DNA of 64,000 nt from Gluconobacter sp. Gdi (lineage in GTDB: Bacteria > Pseudomonadota > Alphaproteobacteria > Acetobacterales > Acetobacteraceae), in contig NZ_BLJQ01000001.1 in the NCBI RefSeq assembly GCF_014132155.1, positions 186,001 to 250,000 of the forward strand, written 5' to 3'. Below, piece by piece: positions 53,966 to 63,072 of this stretch. Numbering within the stretch: position 1 is the stretch's first letter; every line of letters starts with the position of its first letter. Below the pieces are notes generated by a model that did no database searches, had not been told where the DNA came from, and worked only from the letters and a program-made list of their open reading frames with translations. Made by a program: the position numbers and the translations under genes.

Positions 53966-54591
53966 GACAGCCAAAGCGGTTCAGCGTGAGCAAGGGAAGG
54001 GAGTTCGTGCGAACGCGTGTTGTCCAGAGGGAGCGGAACATGCGTCGTAACAATCATGGCGCCCCCGTTGTCACGGTGTTTGGCCATGATCGCTCCAAGC
54101 CGTTCGATGCTCGCCACATCCAGACCAACGGTCGGTTCGTCCAGAAGCCAGAGCGGCGCTCCTGACAGCATGACGCGTGCAAAAGCCGCCCGGCGTTTCT
54201 GCCCCGAGGACAGGAGGCGTGCTGGAAGGTCAGTCAGGAATGCCAGATCAAGGGCTTCCAACACGTCTTCCATGCTTCCGCTGCCCAGGCGATCGGCCAA
54301 GGCAAGATTTTGCGCCAGCGTCAGGCCAGGCTTGAGAGCATCCTGATGGCCCAGCCAGGCCAGTGCTCCATAGCGCTCAATCGTGCCACCATCAGGCTTG
54401 CGAAGGCCTGCGATTGTTCTGAGAAGAGTGGATTTTCCCGCACCATTCGGGCCGGTGAGTATCATGGCATCGCCATGCGCAAGCGAAAGGCTCACATCAT
54501 CCAGAACCAGCCGGTCTCCACGGAAAACCGTAATATCCCTGACATCCAGAAGCACGGAAGGTGTTGTCGGGTCGGGCGGCTGGGTCGTCAT
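53962..54591 (-). CDS. ccmA: Heme exporter ATP-binding protein CcmA
   Basis: The 209-residue ABC ATPase has Walker A GPNGAGKST, signature LSSGQKRRAAFARV and Walker B LWLLDEPTVGLD. The short length and the pairing with CcmB identify CcmA rather than another ABC ATPase. It drives release of holo-CcmE in cytochrome c assembly, matching a periplasmic respiratory lifestyle. Confidence 0.94.
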   Translation of the reverse strand: MTTQPPDPTTPSVLLDVRDITVFRGDRLVLDDVSLSLAHGDAMILTGPNGAGKSTLLRTIAGLRKPDGGTIERYGALAWLGHQDALKPGLTLAQNLALADRLGSGSMEDVLEALDLAFLTDLPARLLSSGQKRRAAFARVMLSGAPLWLLDEPTVGLDVASIERLGAIMAKHRDNGGAMIVTTHVPLPLDNTRSHELPSLAHAEPLWLS

Positions 54592-54755
54592 GGGAAGCGT
54601 TCTGTCCGGTTCACGGTCTCATCAGCTTAGACCCTCTGAGCGCGGGAACTGCAAGGGGGCGTCTGAAAAGCTGCAATCTGGTGAATTCTCATTCCCGCAT
54701 GCAGGAAAGGTCTCGATAGCCAGTGCGAGGTCCGTTAAGAGGGCTGAACGGTATT

Positions 54756-55547
54756 ATGATCACACGTCTTATTAAGGGATGTCTGGAACTGACTGATCTG
54801 GTGTTACAGGCGAGCGGGATCGCCAAGTCTTTTGACGGCAACGAAATTCTTCGTGGTCTGTCACTTGATGTTGAACGTGGCGAGCTGATCTCGATTATCG
54901 GGCCTTCAGGCTGTGGCAAGTCCACGTTCCTGCGGTGCCTTAATTTTCTGGAGCATCCTGACGCCGGAACTGTCCGTATTGAAGATGTTACACTCGCCTG
55001 CACTGGCAAAAGCTGGACACGTGCCAATGAGGCACAGGCCCATCGCTTGCGGGCGCATGTCGGCATGGTCTTTCAGGCCTTCAATCTTTTCCCTCATAGA
55101 ACCGTCATTGATAACGTTATGATGGCGCCGATGCGCGTGAAAGGTGTCTCACGGGATGAGGCGCAGGCGACCGCCTGTACGCTTTTGGAAAAAGTGGGGC
55201 TGGCGGGTGTTAAAAACCGCTACCCGGACAGTCTTTCGGGCGGCCAGAAGCAGCGCGCGGCAATTGCCCGTGCGCTCGCCATGAAGCCATCTGTCATGTT
55301 GTACGACGAGCCGACATCCGCACTTGACCCGGAACTTTCAGAAGAAGTTCTGTCGGTGATGCGGGATCTGGATGATGATGGGATGACGCAGCTTGTCGTA
55401 ACGCATGACATGCGCTTTGCCCGTGCCGCCTCGGATCGCGTGCTGTACGTGGAGGCTGGTGAAATCGTTGAAAGCGGTGACCCGGACCTGATGTTCGCCA
55501 ACCCGAAAGAGGGGCGCACACGGCGCTTCCTGCGGACGCTCCTGTGA
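54756..55547 (+). CDS. Amino-acid ABC transporter, ATP-binding protein (GlnQ-like)
   Basis: The 263-residue ATPase has Walker A GPSGCGKST, signature LSGGQKQRAAIARALAM and Walker B VMLYDEPTSALDPEL, all typical of polar-amino-acid importers. The start is uncertain (ATG 54756 or GTG 54723). It is coupled to the fused binding-protein/permease gene by a 1-bp overlap (TGATG). Confidence 0.92.
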   Translation: MITRLIKGCLELTDLVLQASGIAKSFDGNEILRGLSLDVERGELISIIGPSGCGKSTFLRCLNFLEHPDAGTVRIEDVTLACTGKSWTRANEAQAHRLRAHVGMVFQAFNLFPHRTVIDNVMMAPMRVKGVSRDEAQATACTLLEKVGLAGVKNRYPDSLSGGQKQRAAIARALAMKPSVMLYDEPTSALDPELSEEVLSVMRDLDDDGMTQLVVTHDMRFARAASDRVLYVEAGEIVESGDPDLMFANPKEGRTRRFLRTLL

Positions 55548-57124
55548 TGAACAAGTTTTTTGCGTGTCTACTGGCGCTGGCTTTCATGCTGGCACCCTCC
55601 GTTCATGCCGTAGCAGCTGACGAGACTGTCGCATCCGCGCCAGACGCTCTGGTCGTGCCGGGGGCTCGGGATAACACCGATCTGCCCTGGGCCTCGGATG
55701 GTGAGGCCAATGTGCCTTACGTGTTCCATGATCCCGAGCATGAATCCCGGATGACGGGCTTCGAATACGATCTGGTCAATGCCATCGCGGAGAAAATGCA
55801 CCGCAAGGCGCGTTTCATTCAGAATGACTGGGATGGCCTGATTCCTGGCCTGTCGCGTGACCTTTACAGCATGGTTGCAGACGGCATCGAAATGACGCCG
55901 GAGCACAAGGCGGCGGTCCTGTTCTCCCGTCCTTACTATGTGACAAGCGAGCGGATCATTCTTCGCAAGGAAGAAACGGGTCTCGACACGCTGGAGGCTC
56001 TCAAAGGGCATAAGATTGGCACGATCAAGGACACCACAGCCGAGCGAATGTTGCGCCGGCAGGGTGGCTCTACGATCCGGTCTTATGAAGAAGAGACAAA
56101 TGCCTTTTCGGATCTGCGGAACGGACGTTTGGACGCGATCCTGCTGGATGCGCCCATCGCCCTGTATTACGGCAGCATTTCCGATGACATGAAGCTGGTG
56201 GGCGAACCGATCGGCAGCATGGAATATGGCATTGCGTTTGCGCCTGGTAGCCGCGCGTTGCGGGATCAGGTGGATGCCGCCCTCGGAGATCTTATCAAGG
56301 ACGGGACGCTTCACCAGATTTTGGCACGCTGGAACCTGTGGACTCCGTTGATGGAGAACTACACGGGGGACCATACCCATCCGGATATTGCCCCGGTGGA
56401 ATGGGACCGGTATCGGGCCGCCATGGCCAGCACGACCGGTGGGAACTGGAAGGTTCTGGTTCACCGGTATGTCGGGTTCCTGCCTCTGATCGGCCAGGCA
56501 GCCTTGATGACGTTGGCTGTTTCAGCGCTCGCTATGGTGATTGCGGTCGCTCTGGGCCTGCTTCTTGCGTTGGCGCGGCATTATGGTGGGACGGTCCCTC
56601 GGCTTGTGGCGGGGTTATATGTCGAAATTGTTCGCGGTACACCGCTGCTGATTCAGGTTCTTTTCATTTTCTATGGGCTGCCAGCCTTTGGCATCCGGCT
56701 GTCTCCCTTCATGGCAGGCGTGTTGTCACTGGGTCTCAATTACGCCGCCTATGAAGCCGAGAATTACCGTGCGGGTTTGTTGTCTGTCCCCCGGGGCCAG
56801 ATGGAAGCCGCTATCGCCCTGAACATGACGCACTGGCAGGCGCTTCGCCTAGTCGTGGTCCCGCAGGCCTTCCGCACGGTTGTGCCGGTCATGACCAATG
56901 ACTTTATTTCGTTGCTCAAAGACAGTTCGTTGGTGTCCGTCATCACCTTGACGGAACTCAGTCAGACCTATGTGCGTCTGTCATCCACCTATTACGATTA
57001 TTTCGGAACGGGGCTGATGGTCGGTGCGGCTTATCTTCTGCTTGGGCTACCGTTCGTGAGATTGGCCCGTATGGCAGAACGGCGCATGGGCCGCGGTATG
57101 GGCGGCAATATTGGTCATCACTGA
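55547..57124 (+). CDS. Amino-acid ABC transporter, fused substrate-binding and permease protein
   Basis: The 525-residue protein joins a periplasmic solute-binding domain (signal peptide, then about 40-280, with PYVFHDPEHESRMTGFEYDLVNAIAEKM) to a polar-amino-acid permease domain (about 300-525). The permease carries the EAA motif EAAIALNMTHWQALRLVVVPQA and GTPLLIQVLFIFYGL. Binding protein and permease are usually separate; fusions of this order are known in GlnPH-type systems. The substrate is probably a polar amino acid but not determined. Confidence 0.92.
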   Translation: MNKFFACLLALAFMLAPSVHAVAADETVASAPDALVVPGARDNTDLPWASDGEANVPYVFHDPEHESRMTGFEYDLVNAIAEKMHRKARFIQNDWDGLIPGLSRDLYSMVADGIEMTPEHKAAVLFSRPYYVTSERIILRKEETGLDTLEALKGHKIGTIKDTTAERMLRRQGGSTIRSYEEETNAFSDLRNGRLDAILLDAPIALYYGSISDDMKLVGEPIGSMEYGIAFAPGSRALRDQVDAALGDLIKDGTLHQILARWNLWTPLMENYTGDHTHPDIAPVEWDRYRAAMASTTGGNWKVLVHRYVGFLPLIGQAALMTLAVSALAMVIAVALGLLLALARHYGGTVPRLVAGLYVEIVRGTPLLIQVLFIFYGLPAFGIRLSPFMAGVLSLGLNYAAYEAENYRAGLLSVPRGQMEAAIALNMTHWQALRLVVVPQAFRTVVPVMTNDFISLLKDSSLVSVITLTELSQTYVRLSSTYYDYFGTGLMVGAAYLLLGLPFVRLARMAERRMGRGMGGNIGHH

Positions 57125-57160
57125 TTGGGAAGCATGAAAGACGCCTCGTTTAATGAATTA

Positions 57161-57197
57161 AAAAAGGCTGCCTCTCTGTTGGGAGGCAGCCTTTTTT
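57161..57197. terminator. Bidirectional intrinsic terminator
   Basis: GGCTGCCTC and GAGGCAGCC pair around TCTGTTGG, flanked by an A-run and a T-run. It separates the amino-acid transporter (plus) from the unknown operon (minus). Confidence 0.92.
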
Positions 57198-57198
57198 G

Positions 57199-58134
57199 TC
57201 AGGACGCTTTGGGCGCTGACGGATCACTCGTGATGGATGGTGTGAGCGTATTCGGGTCAAGCGTCCCGTCAAACCCTTGTCGCAGAACGTCCGCCCATTT
57301 CAGCATCCACCGATCCAGATCCGTGATGAAGCGCGAGGAGTCCGGATTGGAATGAACTGTGCCCTTGCCCCAGATGTTAATGGGCGCCAGCAACTGCCGG
57401 GACCCATGCTCAATCGGAGCAATAAGCGTCTCTACAGTCTCGACCTGAACGCCTTGCGTGCCCTGAAGGGCTGCGTGATACCACCCAACATTGATCATGA
57501 GGGGCGGAATTGGAAAGCCGAGTGTTGCCATGCGGTTGAAGGCCGCTGTGATGAATGGGTCCGGGCTGACTGTATTGTTCGCCAGAACTGCGTTCCCCAT
57601 ATAGGTGCACTCTTCCGATGCGCCCGGCTTTCCGCTGATACGTGATGCATAGTTACGATCATCATGGCACGGCGTTTCCAGCCCATCCGTCACTTCCTGC
57701 GGAAGGGTCTGCTGGCTGGCGCGGACAACAATCACGGCCGAGACAACACCACTATCCGTACGCGCCAGCACCTGCTGGGAAATTTCTCCGTGAGGGCCGC
57801 TTCGGGCCGTCAGGATAGTGTGCCAGTCTCCGGTCGGGAGCGGAACAGTGCGCCCGGCAATCTTCAGGCTGTGCCGGAGGGTGATGCCTGGATCGGGAAC
57901 ACCGACCTGATCTACGCCACCGTTTGGGGCATTGCCGCTGGCGGCGTTTTGCGCGCCGCTCGCGCCTGCTGCAGACGCTGGACTTGCACCAGGAGCATGT
58001 CCCGGGAGCCAGGGCATGGCCTTCTTCAAGGCCGGGGTCGGGAAAAACGACGCCATCCCGATCCCGCCGACCATCATGATAAGGCTTGTGCGCCAAAGAG
58101 GCGCACGGCGCCAGAGTCGTCCAAATGCTGTCAT
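57199..58134 (-). CDS. Unknown membrane-anchored protein, third gene of the AAA+ operon
   Basis: The 311-residue protein has one N-terminal membrane helix (about 14-31), then an Ala/Gly/Pro-rich linker (about 46-75), then a domain of about 230 residues facing the periplasm by charge rule. Two Cys residues (LETPCHDDR and ASEECTYMG) could form a disulfide. No family is recognised. It begins 3 bp after the AAA+ ATPase stop and is therefore almost certainly part of the same complex or process. Confidence 0.65.
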   Translation of the reverse strand: MTAFGRLWRRAPLWRTSLIMMVGGIGMASFFPTPALKKAMPWLPGHAPGASPASAAGASGAQNAASGNAPNGGVDQVGVPDPGITLRHSLKIAGRTVPLPTGDWHTILTARSGPHGEISQQVLARTDSGVVSAVIVVRASQQTLPQEVTDGLETPCHDDRNYASRISGKPGASEECTYMGNAVLANNTVSPDPFITAAFNRMATLGFPIPPLMINVGWYHAALQGTQGVQVETVETLIAPIEHGSRQLLAPINIWGKGTVHSNPDSSRFITDLDRWMLKWADVLRQGFDGTLDPNTLTPSITSDPSAPKAS

Positions 58135-58137
58135 GGA

Positions 58138-59409
58138 TCAGTGGCTCAGGCGGCCGAGTTGCGCTTCGGTATCCTTGGAAATTTCCGCGATAACGCCCTC
58201 ATCTCCTGCCGTCAGGCGAACCGTCTTGGCGCCCTGCTGACGGGCGATAATCAGGCTTTCGCTCACCATATCTTCAATGGACCGCACCAGATCACGAGCG
58301 CTGGCGCCGGTGCCCAGGTTCTTCTGCTTGACCATGACCTGAAAGAGCAGGGCCGGATCAATACCGCCTGTTTCAACGTGCAGGCCATAGCTTTCGATCA
58401 TGGCTTCAATTTCCAGAGCGGCCACACGGGCCAGATCCAGACCGCGAAGGGCGCGGAATACGAAGATCCTGTCGAGGCGGTTCAGAACTTCAGGAGCGAA
58501 GCCTGCCCGCTTGAGCGCTTCCACCGACTCCGCACGCATTTTGTCAGGTTCATTTTCCAAGCGGTCCGCAATCTCTGTCAGTGCGTCCGTTGCGATGTTG
58601 GACGTCAGCATGAAGATGGCGCGGGTGGTGGAGACCTGTTCGCCTGTAGACGCTTCCGTAACGTGACCATCGTTCCACGCAGTGAGGAACTTCTTGAACA
58701 CGTCCGGATGGGCCTTTTCGATTTCATCCAGTAGGACGACGGCATCTGGCTGATCTTTGAGCCCGCCGGTCAGCTTGCCGAAAGTGTCTGAGCCGACATA
58801 GCCCTTCGGGGAGCCGAAGAGCTGTGTGGCTGCATGGGGGCTGGACATCTGCGTCATATCGAAATGGAGCAGAGGACGTTCCATCTGTCGGGCGATCTGC
58901 TTGGCCAGATAGGTTTTGCCAGTTCCTGGAGGCCCTGCCAGCAGAAAAATGCCGACGGGCTTGCCACGAACCTGAAGAGCGAGGCGGCGGCGGAGCTGCT
59001 GGGCAATGTCTTCGCAGACACGGTCCTGCCCGATGACGCGGGCCCGAAGAGATGCGGCAAGCTCCTCCGCATCAATGACGGTTTCGCGCTGTTCGCGGGC
59101 CATGAGTTCTTCAAGCGCACCACGATTGGTCAGCCGGCTGAGAACATCCATGATCAGACCTTTCCTCCGGCGCAGTCCACGACGCGCCAGTTTTTCTGCA
59201 GAAGTTTCGTATCCCAGACCCATGACGGTCAGGAGGGCGCCGATCCCCGCAAGGGGGAGATAGGCAGGGCGTGCCCAGTTCAGAGCTCTCCAGAAACCAT
59301 CCAGAGACAGGTGTAGCATGACGGCCACCTGAATGACCGCCAGAATCAGGAAGGCCGCCATCATAACTGGCATGGCCCGGTTGAGCATGGGAACGAGGGA
59401 CTTGAACAC
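58138..59409 (-). CDS. Membrane-anchored Clp-type AAA+ ATPase
   Basis: The 423-residue protein has two N-terminal membrane helices (about 13-33 and 48-66) followed by a single AAA+ module of the Clp D2 type. Features are VIGQD at 125-129, Walker A GPPGTGKT (159-166), the pore loop GYVG (203-206), Walker B VVLLDEIEKAHPDV (224-237), sensor-1 LTSN and arginine finger EVLNRLD (R311), plus a C-terminal small domain. There is no IGF/IGL tripeptide for binding ClpP, so it looks like an unfoldase or remodelling motor at the membrane. It lies between two unknown membrane-anchored proteins, 11 and 3 bp apart. Confidence 0.88.
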   Translation of the reverse strand: MFKSLVPMLNRAMPVMMAAFLILAVIQVAVMLHLSLDGFWRALNWARPAYLPLAGIGALLTVMGLGYETSAEKLARRGLRRRKGLIMDVLSRLTNRGALEELMAREQRETVIDAEELAASLRARVIGQDRVCEDIAQQLRRRLALQVRGKPVGIFLLAGPPGTGKTYLAKQIARQMERPLLHFDMTQMSSPHAATQLFGSPKGYVGSDTFGKLTGGLKDQPDAVVLLDEIEKAHPDVFKKFLTAWNDGHVTEASTGEQVSTTRAIFMLTSNIATDALTEIADRLENEPDKMRAESVEALKRAGFAPEVLNRLDRIFVFRALRGLDLARVAALEIEAMIESYGLHVETGGIDPALLFQVMVKQKNLGTGASARDLVRSIEDMVSESLIIARQQGAKTVRLTAGDEGVIAEISKDTEAQLGRLSH

Positions 59410-59420
59410 CGGGGTGGCCT

Positions 59421-60020
59421 TTACTGAACAATCACGCCAAGCACGATACGCTGACTCAGCGCAGTCAGGCTTGGCAGGGCTTCGGGGCCGAGGGCGGTCA
59501 TGGCACCAATGGTAAGAGCGGGTGCGTGCGGCATTGTGACAGGATCAATCGTAACCTGTGCGGCTTCGGCAATCGGCAGAATGAGCCGCTGGAATTTTCC
59601 TGTCAAAACAACGCGCTGGGTCAATCCGGATACTGTGACATCAACGGTCTGTCCTGTCACGCCTGCCGCATCCAGAACCGGCATTTCTACAAGGCGCATA
59701 TCGCCACGCTGCACAGCCGCTAAAATCTGGCTTCGCTGTTGGGCATTGAAGCTGGTGGCAGCAAGCGCTTTAGGGGCATTCTGTGCGGAGAGCATGGAAA
59801 GCTGGACCGCCGCCTGAAGCGCCGGTGCCGTGCCAACGGCAGCATTGTCTGGCGGAGAAGCGGGAACTGCGGCCTTGGGCGTCGTGGCATGAGTGTAGAA
59901 AAATGCCCCGGCCCCAATGGTGACCACGGCCAGAAGACTACCTCCCGCCCAGAGAGGTCGGCTCCGGGGAGCATCCTGCTGCGGAAGGAGATGCGGTTTA
60001 GGCTCGGGTTCGGCTGTCAT
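59421..60020 (-). CDS. Unknown membrane-anchored protein, first gene of the AAA+ operon
   Basis: The 199-residue protein has a Pro-rich cytoplasmic N-terminus, one membrane helix (about 25-41), an Ala-rich linker and a small domain (about 95-199) with LVEMPVLDAAGVTGQTVDVTV and ILPIAEAAQVTIDP. No family is recognised. It is the first gene of the operon; the 203 bp upstream (60021-60223) hold AT-rich promoter-like DNA and the hairpin preceding rimP. Confidence 0.65.
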   Translation of the reverse strand: MTAEPEPKPHLLPQQDAPRSRPLWAGGSLLAVVTIGAGAFFYTHATTPKAAVPASPPDNAAVGTAPALQAAVQLSMLSAQNAPKALAATSFNAQQRSQILAAVQRGDMRLVEMPVLDAAGVTGQTVDVTVSGLTQRVVLTGKFQRLILPIAEAAQVTIDPVTMPHAPALTIGAMTALGPEALPSLTALSQRIVLGVIVQ

Positions 60021-60194
60021 CAGGGCCTCATCTCACCCTGACTACCCGTTCAAGGCAAGCATTCTCCGCACTGATAAATGTAAACAAATCTTTCGATATG
60101 CTTATGGGGCTGTATCCCTGTCGTTCTACTTGCATTGCGAGGGTGGAGGGCCTAGATAGAGGTCATTCCATTCATCTTCCGCTTCTTTTCGGGG

Positions 60195-60220
60195 GGTGGC
60201 CCTGACGGGCCGCCTTTTTT
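60195..60220 (+). terminator. Terminator-like hairpin directly before rimP (possible attenuator)
   Basis: GGTGGCCC and GGGCCGCC pair over 8 bp (one G-U) around TGAC and are followed by TTTTTT, ending only 3 nt before the rimP TTG start. Any transcript entering rimP must pass this site, so it may attenuate the rimP-nusA-infB operon. Confidence 0.6.
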
Positions 60221-60223
60221 GTC

Positions 60224-60841
60224 TTGTCTCAACAGAACACATCTTCCGGTCTCGAACTGCCTCATCTGACGGGCCTTGAAGCCCGCATTGCGGAGCGGAT
60301 CGTGCCGACGCTGGCGGACCTGGGCTACGAGCTCGTCCGTCTTTCCGTTCTCGGGCGCGACACCCCGACCATTCAGATCATGGCGGACCGTGCAAACGGC
60401 TCCCTGATCTCCGTGGAGGACTGCGAGCAGATCAGTCACGCCGTCGGTGCCATCCTTGACGTGGATGACCCGATTCCAGGCGCATGGATGCTCGAAGTAT
60501 CATCAGCTGGAATCGACCGCCCTTTGACCCGTGCAAAGGACTGGGAGCGATTCGCCGGACATCTGGCCAAGGCTGAGCTTGATGTTCCGCTCAATGGCCG
60601 TCGTCGTTTCTCTGGAACGGTGATGGGCACGCGGGATGGCAAGGGCGTGATTCGTCTGGACGACGGGACTGAAGCGGAGCTGCCATTGGCAGAAGTTCGC
60701 AAGGCCCGTTTGATCCTGACGGATGCCCTGATTGAGGCAAGTGCTGCCCTTTCGGGTATCACACCTGAAGCGGAGAGTGACGGCGAGACGCCTCGCGTTC
60801 CGAAACTGAATCCGAAGAAGCCGGGGAAGAAGAAACAATGA
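60224..60841 (+). CDS. rimP: Ribosome maturation factor RimP
   Basis: The 205-residue protein assists 30S subunit maturation. Signatures are [50 protein letters not shown] and FSGTVMG. The basic tail ([11 protein letters not shown]) is typical. TTG 60224 is the only suitable start; no Shine-Dalgarno sequence precedes it because the hairpin lies there. It is the first gene of rimP-nusA-ylxR-infB. Confidence 0.92.
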   Translation: MSQQNTSSGLELPHLTGLEARIAERIVPTLADLGYELVRLSVLGRDTPTIQIMADRANGSLISVEDCEQISHAVGAILDVDDPIPGAWMLEVSSAGIDRPLTRAKDWERFAGHLAKAELDVPLNGRRRFSGTVMGTRDGKGVIRLDDGTEAELPLAEVRKARLILTDALIEASAALSGITPEAESDGETPRVPKLNPKKPGKKKQ

Positions 60842-60872
60842 CCCGTCTCATGCTGGCTGGAGGTCCGATCTG

Positions 60873-62420
60873 ATGGACACATCTGTTATCCGCCCTGAAC
60901 TGCTGCTGGTCGCAGACGCAGTCTCGCGCGAGAAGAACATCGACCGCGAAGAAGTGCTGGAAGCGATGGAGCAGGCCATTCAGAAGGCTGGCCGCGCCAA
61001 GTATGGTCACGAGAAGGACATTCGCGCGACCATCGACCGCAAGACGGGCGAAGTTCGTCTCAGCCGCTGGACGGAAGCTGTCGAGCAGGTGGAGAATGAG
61101 GACACGCAGATCCCCATTCACATTGCTCGTAAGTTCCAGCCGGAAATTCAGATTGGCGAACATCTCGTTGATCCACTGCCGCCGATCGACTTTGGTCGTA
61201 TTGCAGCGCAGACGGCCAAGCAGGTTATTGTGCAGCGTGTGCGTGAATATGAACGCAAGCGCCAGTTCAATGAATTCAAGGATCGCGTAGGCGAGATCGT
61301 CAACGGTACCGTCAAGCGGACCGAGTACGGCAACATGATGGTTGAAATCGGCAATGCCGAAGGCCTTCTGCGCCGTGACGAGCTGATCCCCCGCGAGTCT
61401 TTCCGGAATTCGGACCGTATTCGCGCGTATATCTATGATGTACGTGACGAGCCGCGCGGCCCGCAGATCTTCCTGTCACGGACGCATCCGGCATTTCTTG
61501 CCAAGCTGTTCGCCCAGGAAGTGCCGGAAATTTACGACGGCATCATCGAGATCAAGGCTGTTGCCCGTGATCCAGGGTCCCGTGCCAAGATGGCTGTCAT
61601 TTCCCGTGATGCCGCAATTGATCCGGTCGGTGCCTGCGTTGGTATGCGCGGCTCGCGCGTTCAGGCTGTTGTGGCTGAGTTGCAGGGCGAGAAGATCGAC
61701 ATCATTCCCTGGAGCCCGCAGGCTGCAACATTCGTTGTGAATGCGCTGGCCCCTGCTGAAGTCACCAAGGTGGTGATGGATGAAGAAGCAGGGCGTGTTG
61801 AAGTCGTGGTGCCGGATGAGCAGCTTTCGCTCGCGATCGGTCGCCGCGGACAGAATGTGCGTCTGGCCAGCCAGCTGACCCGTTGGGACATCGATATTCT
61901 GACGGAGGCCGAGGAATCGGAGCGTCGTCAGGAAGAGTTCCGCAAGCGGACTGGCCTGTTCGTTGACTCGCTGGATGTGGACGATGTGATTGCCAGCCTT
62001 CTGGTTACAGAGGGCTTCCACTCCATCGAAGAACTGGCTTATACGGAGCCTGGCGAACTGCATGACATCGAAGGCTTCGATGAGAGTGTTGCCGAAGAGC
62101 TGATGCTGCGTGCAAACGAGTATCTGGCTGGCAAGGAACACGAGCTGGACGACAAGCGCAAAGAGCTTGGCGTGACGGACGATGTTGTCGATCTCGGAGT
62201 CTTCACGAACCAGATGCTGGTGACGCTTGGTGAGAAGGGTGTGAAAACGCTCGACGATCTGGCGGATCTGGCAGGTGATGAACTCGTGGACATTCTTGGC
62301 GCAGACGCCATGGATGAAGATGCCGCGAATGAAGTCATCATGGCAGCCCGTGCCCACTGGTTTGAGGGTGACGAATCGGCTGAAGCCGAAAAGAAGGACG
62401 GGGAGTCGACCGACGTCTGA
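60873..62420 (+). CDS. nusA: Transcription termination/antitermination factor NusA
   Basis: The 515-residue protein has an N-terminal RNA-polymerase-binding domain (about 1-125), an S1 domain ([21 protein letters not shown]), two KH domains ([33 protein letters not shown]) and two C-terminal helix-hairpin-helix repeats ([35 protein letters not shown]). It modulates pausing and termination. It lies in its usual operon 31 bp after rimP. Confidence 0.97.
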   Translation: MDTSVIRPELLLVADAVSREKNIDREEVLEAMEQAIQKAGRAKYGHEKDIRATIDRKTGEVRLSRWTEAVEQVENEDTQIPIHIARKFQPEIQIGEHLVDPLPPIDFGRIAAQTAKQVIVQRVREYERKRQFNEFKDRVGEIVNGTVKRTEYGNMMVEIGNAEGLLRRDELIPRESFRNSDRIRAYIYDVRDEPRGPQIFLSRTHPAFLAKLFAQEVPEIYDGIIEIKAVARDPGSRAKMAVISRDAAIDPVGACVGMRGSRVQAVVAELQGEKIDIIPWSPQAATFVVNALAPAEVTKVVMDEEAGRVEVVVPDEQLSLAIGRRGQNVRLASQLTRWDIDILTEAEESERRQEEFRKRTGLFVDSLDVDDVIASLLVTEGFHSIEELAYTEPGELHDIEGFDESVAEELMLRANEYLAGKEHELDDKRKELGVTDDVVDLGVFTNQMLVTLGEKGVKTLDDLADLAGDELVDILGADAMDEDAANEVIMAARAHWFEGDESAEAEKKDGESTDV

Positions 62421-63072
62421 TATTTCTGATACTGATAATGGTCCCATTCGCGGTGCTTTAGGGCGCCGCGGTTCAGAGCGTCGCTGCCTCGTGACCCGAG
62501 AGCAGAGGCCGCCTGAAAGCATGATCCGTTTCGTGGTCAGCCCGGATAATCGGGTTGTGCCAGATCTGGCTGCAAAGCTGCCAGGTCGGGGAATGTGGTT
62601 GAGTGCCAGCCGGGATGTGTTAGATAGCCCCCGCACCCGACAGGCTTTTGCACGTGCTGCGAAGGCCCAGGTGTCTGTACCGGACTGTCTGGCGGATCTC
62701 GTCGAGGCGGCACTGGGACAGAGGATGTTGGACGCTGTCAGTCTGGCCCGAAGAGCGGGGCAGGTTGTATGCGGGTTTCAGAAATGCCGGGAGTGGCTCA
62801 TTTCCGGTAGGGCAGGGGTGGTGATCCGTTCCGAAGGTGCAAGCCTGGACGAGTTCTCCAGACTGGTGTCGGGCCGGCGATCTCTGCCGGTGGTGACAGT
62901 TCCCGATCGCGTCCTGGCTTCGGCGTTCGGCCGGGACCGGGCGGTCTATGCGGTGATGGCGCCGGGTGCGCTGGCACAGCGCCTGATCGCCGAACATGAG
63001 AGATTTTCGGGAGTGGCAGGACGTTCACTCCCAGACCCCAAAGGGGTCAGTAAGGAACAGGCGGAACTATGA
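62368..63072 (+). CDS. ylxR: YlxR-family / L7Ae-like RNA-binding protein
   Basis: The 234-residue two-domain protein has a DUF448 (YlxR) part with ERRCLVTREQRPPESMIRFVV and GRGMWLSASRD (about 36-90). An L7Ae/L30e-like domain from about 115 (MLDAVSLARRAGQVVCGFQKCREWL) corresponds to the YlxQ gene of other bacteria. The start is uncertain: GTG 62368, TTG 62362, or a non-standard codon after the nusA stop at 62420; the first two overlap nusA. It lies between nusA and infB, where both families normally sit. Confidence 0.85.
   Translation: MTNRLKPKRRTGSRPTSDISDTDNGPIRGALGRRGSERRCLVTREQRPPESMIRFVVSPDNRVVPDLAAKLPGRGMWLSASRDVLDSPRTRQAFARAAKAQVSVPDCLADLVEAALGQRMLDAVSLARRAGQVVCGFQKCREWLISGRAGVVIRSEGASLDEFSRLVSGRRSLPVVTVPDRVLASAFGRDRAVYAVMAPGALAQRLIAEHERFSGVAGRSLPDPKGVSKEQAEL

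Noticed and set aside
61476-62636. Minus-strand frame of 386 codons opposite nusA
   Set aside because: NusA domains are complete on the plus strand, and the opposite product is His/Phe/Arg-rich without motifs.
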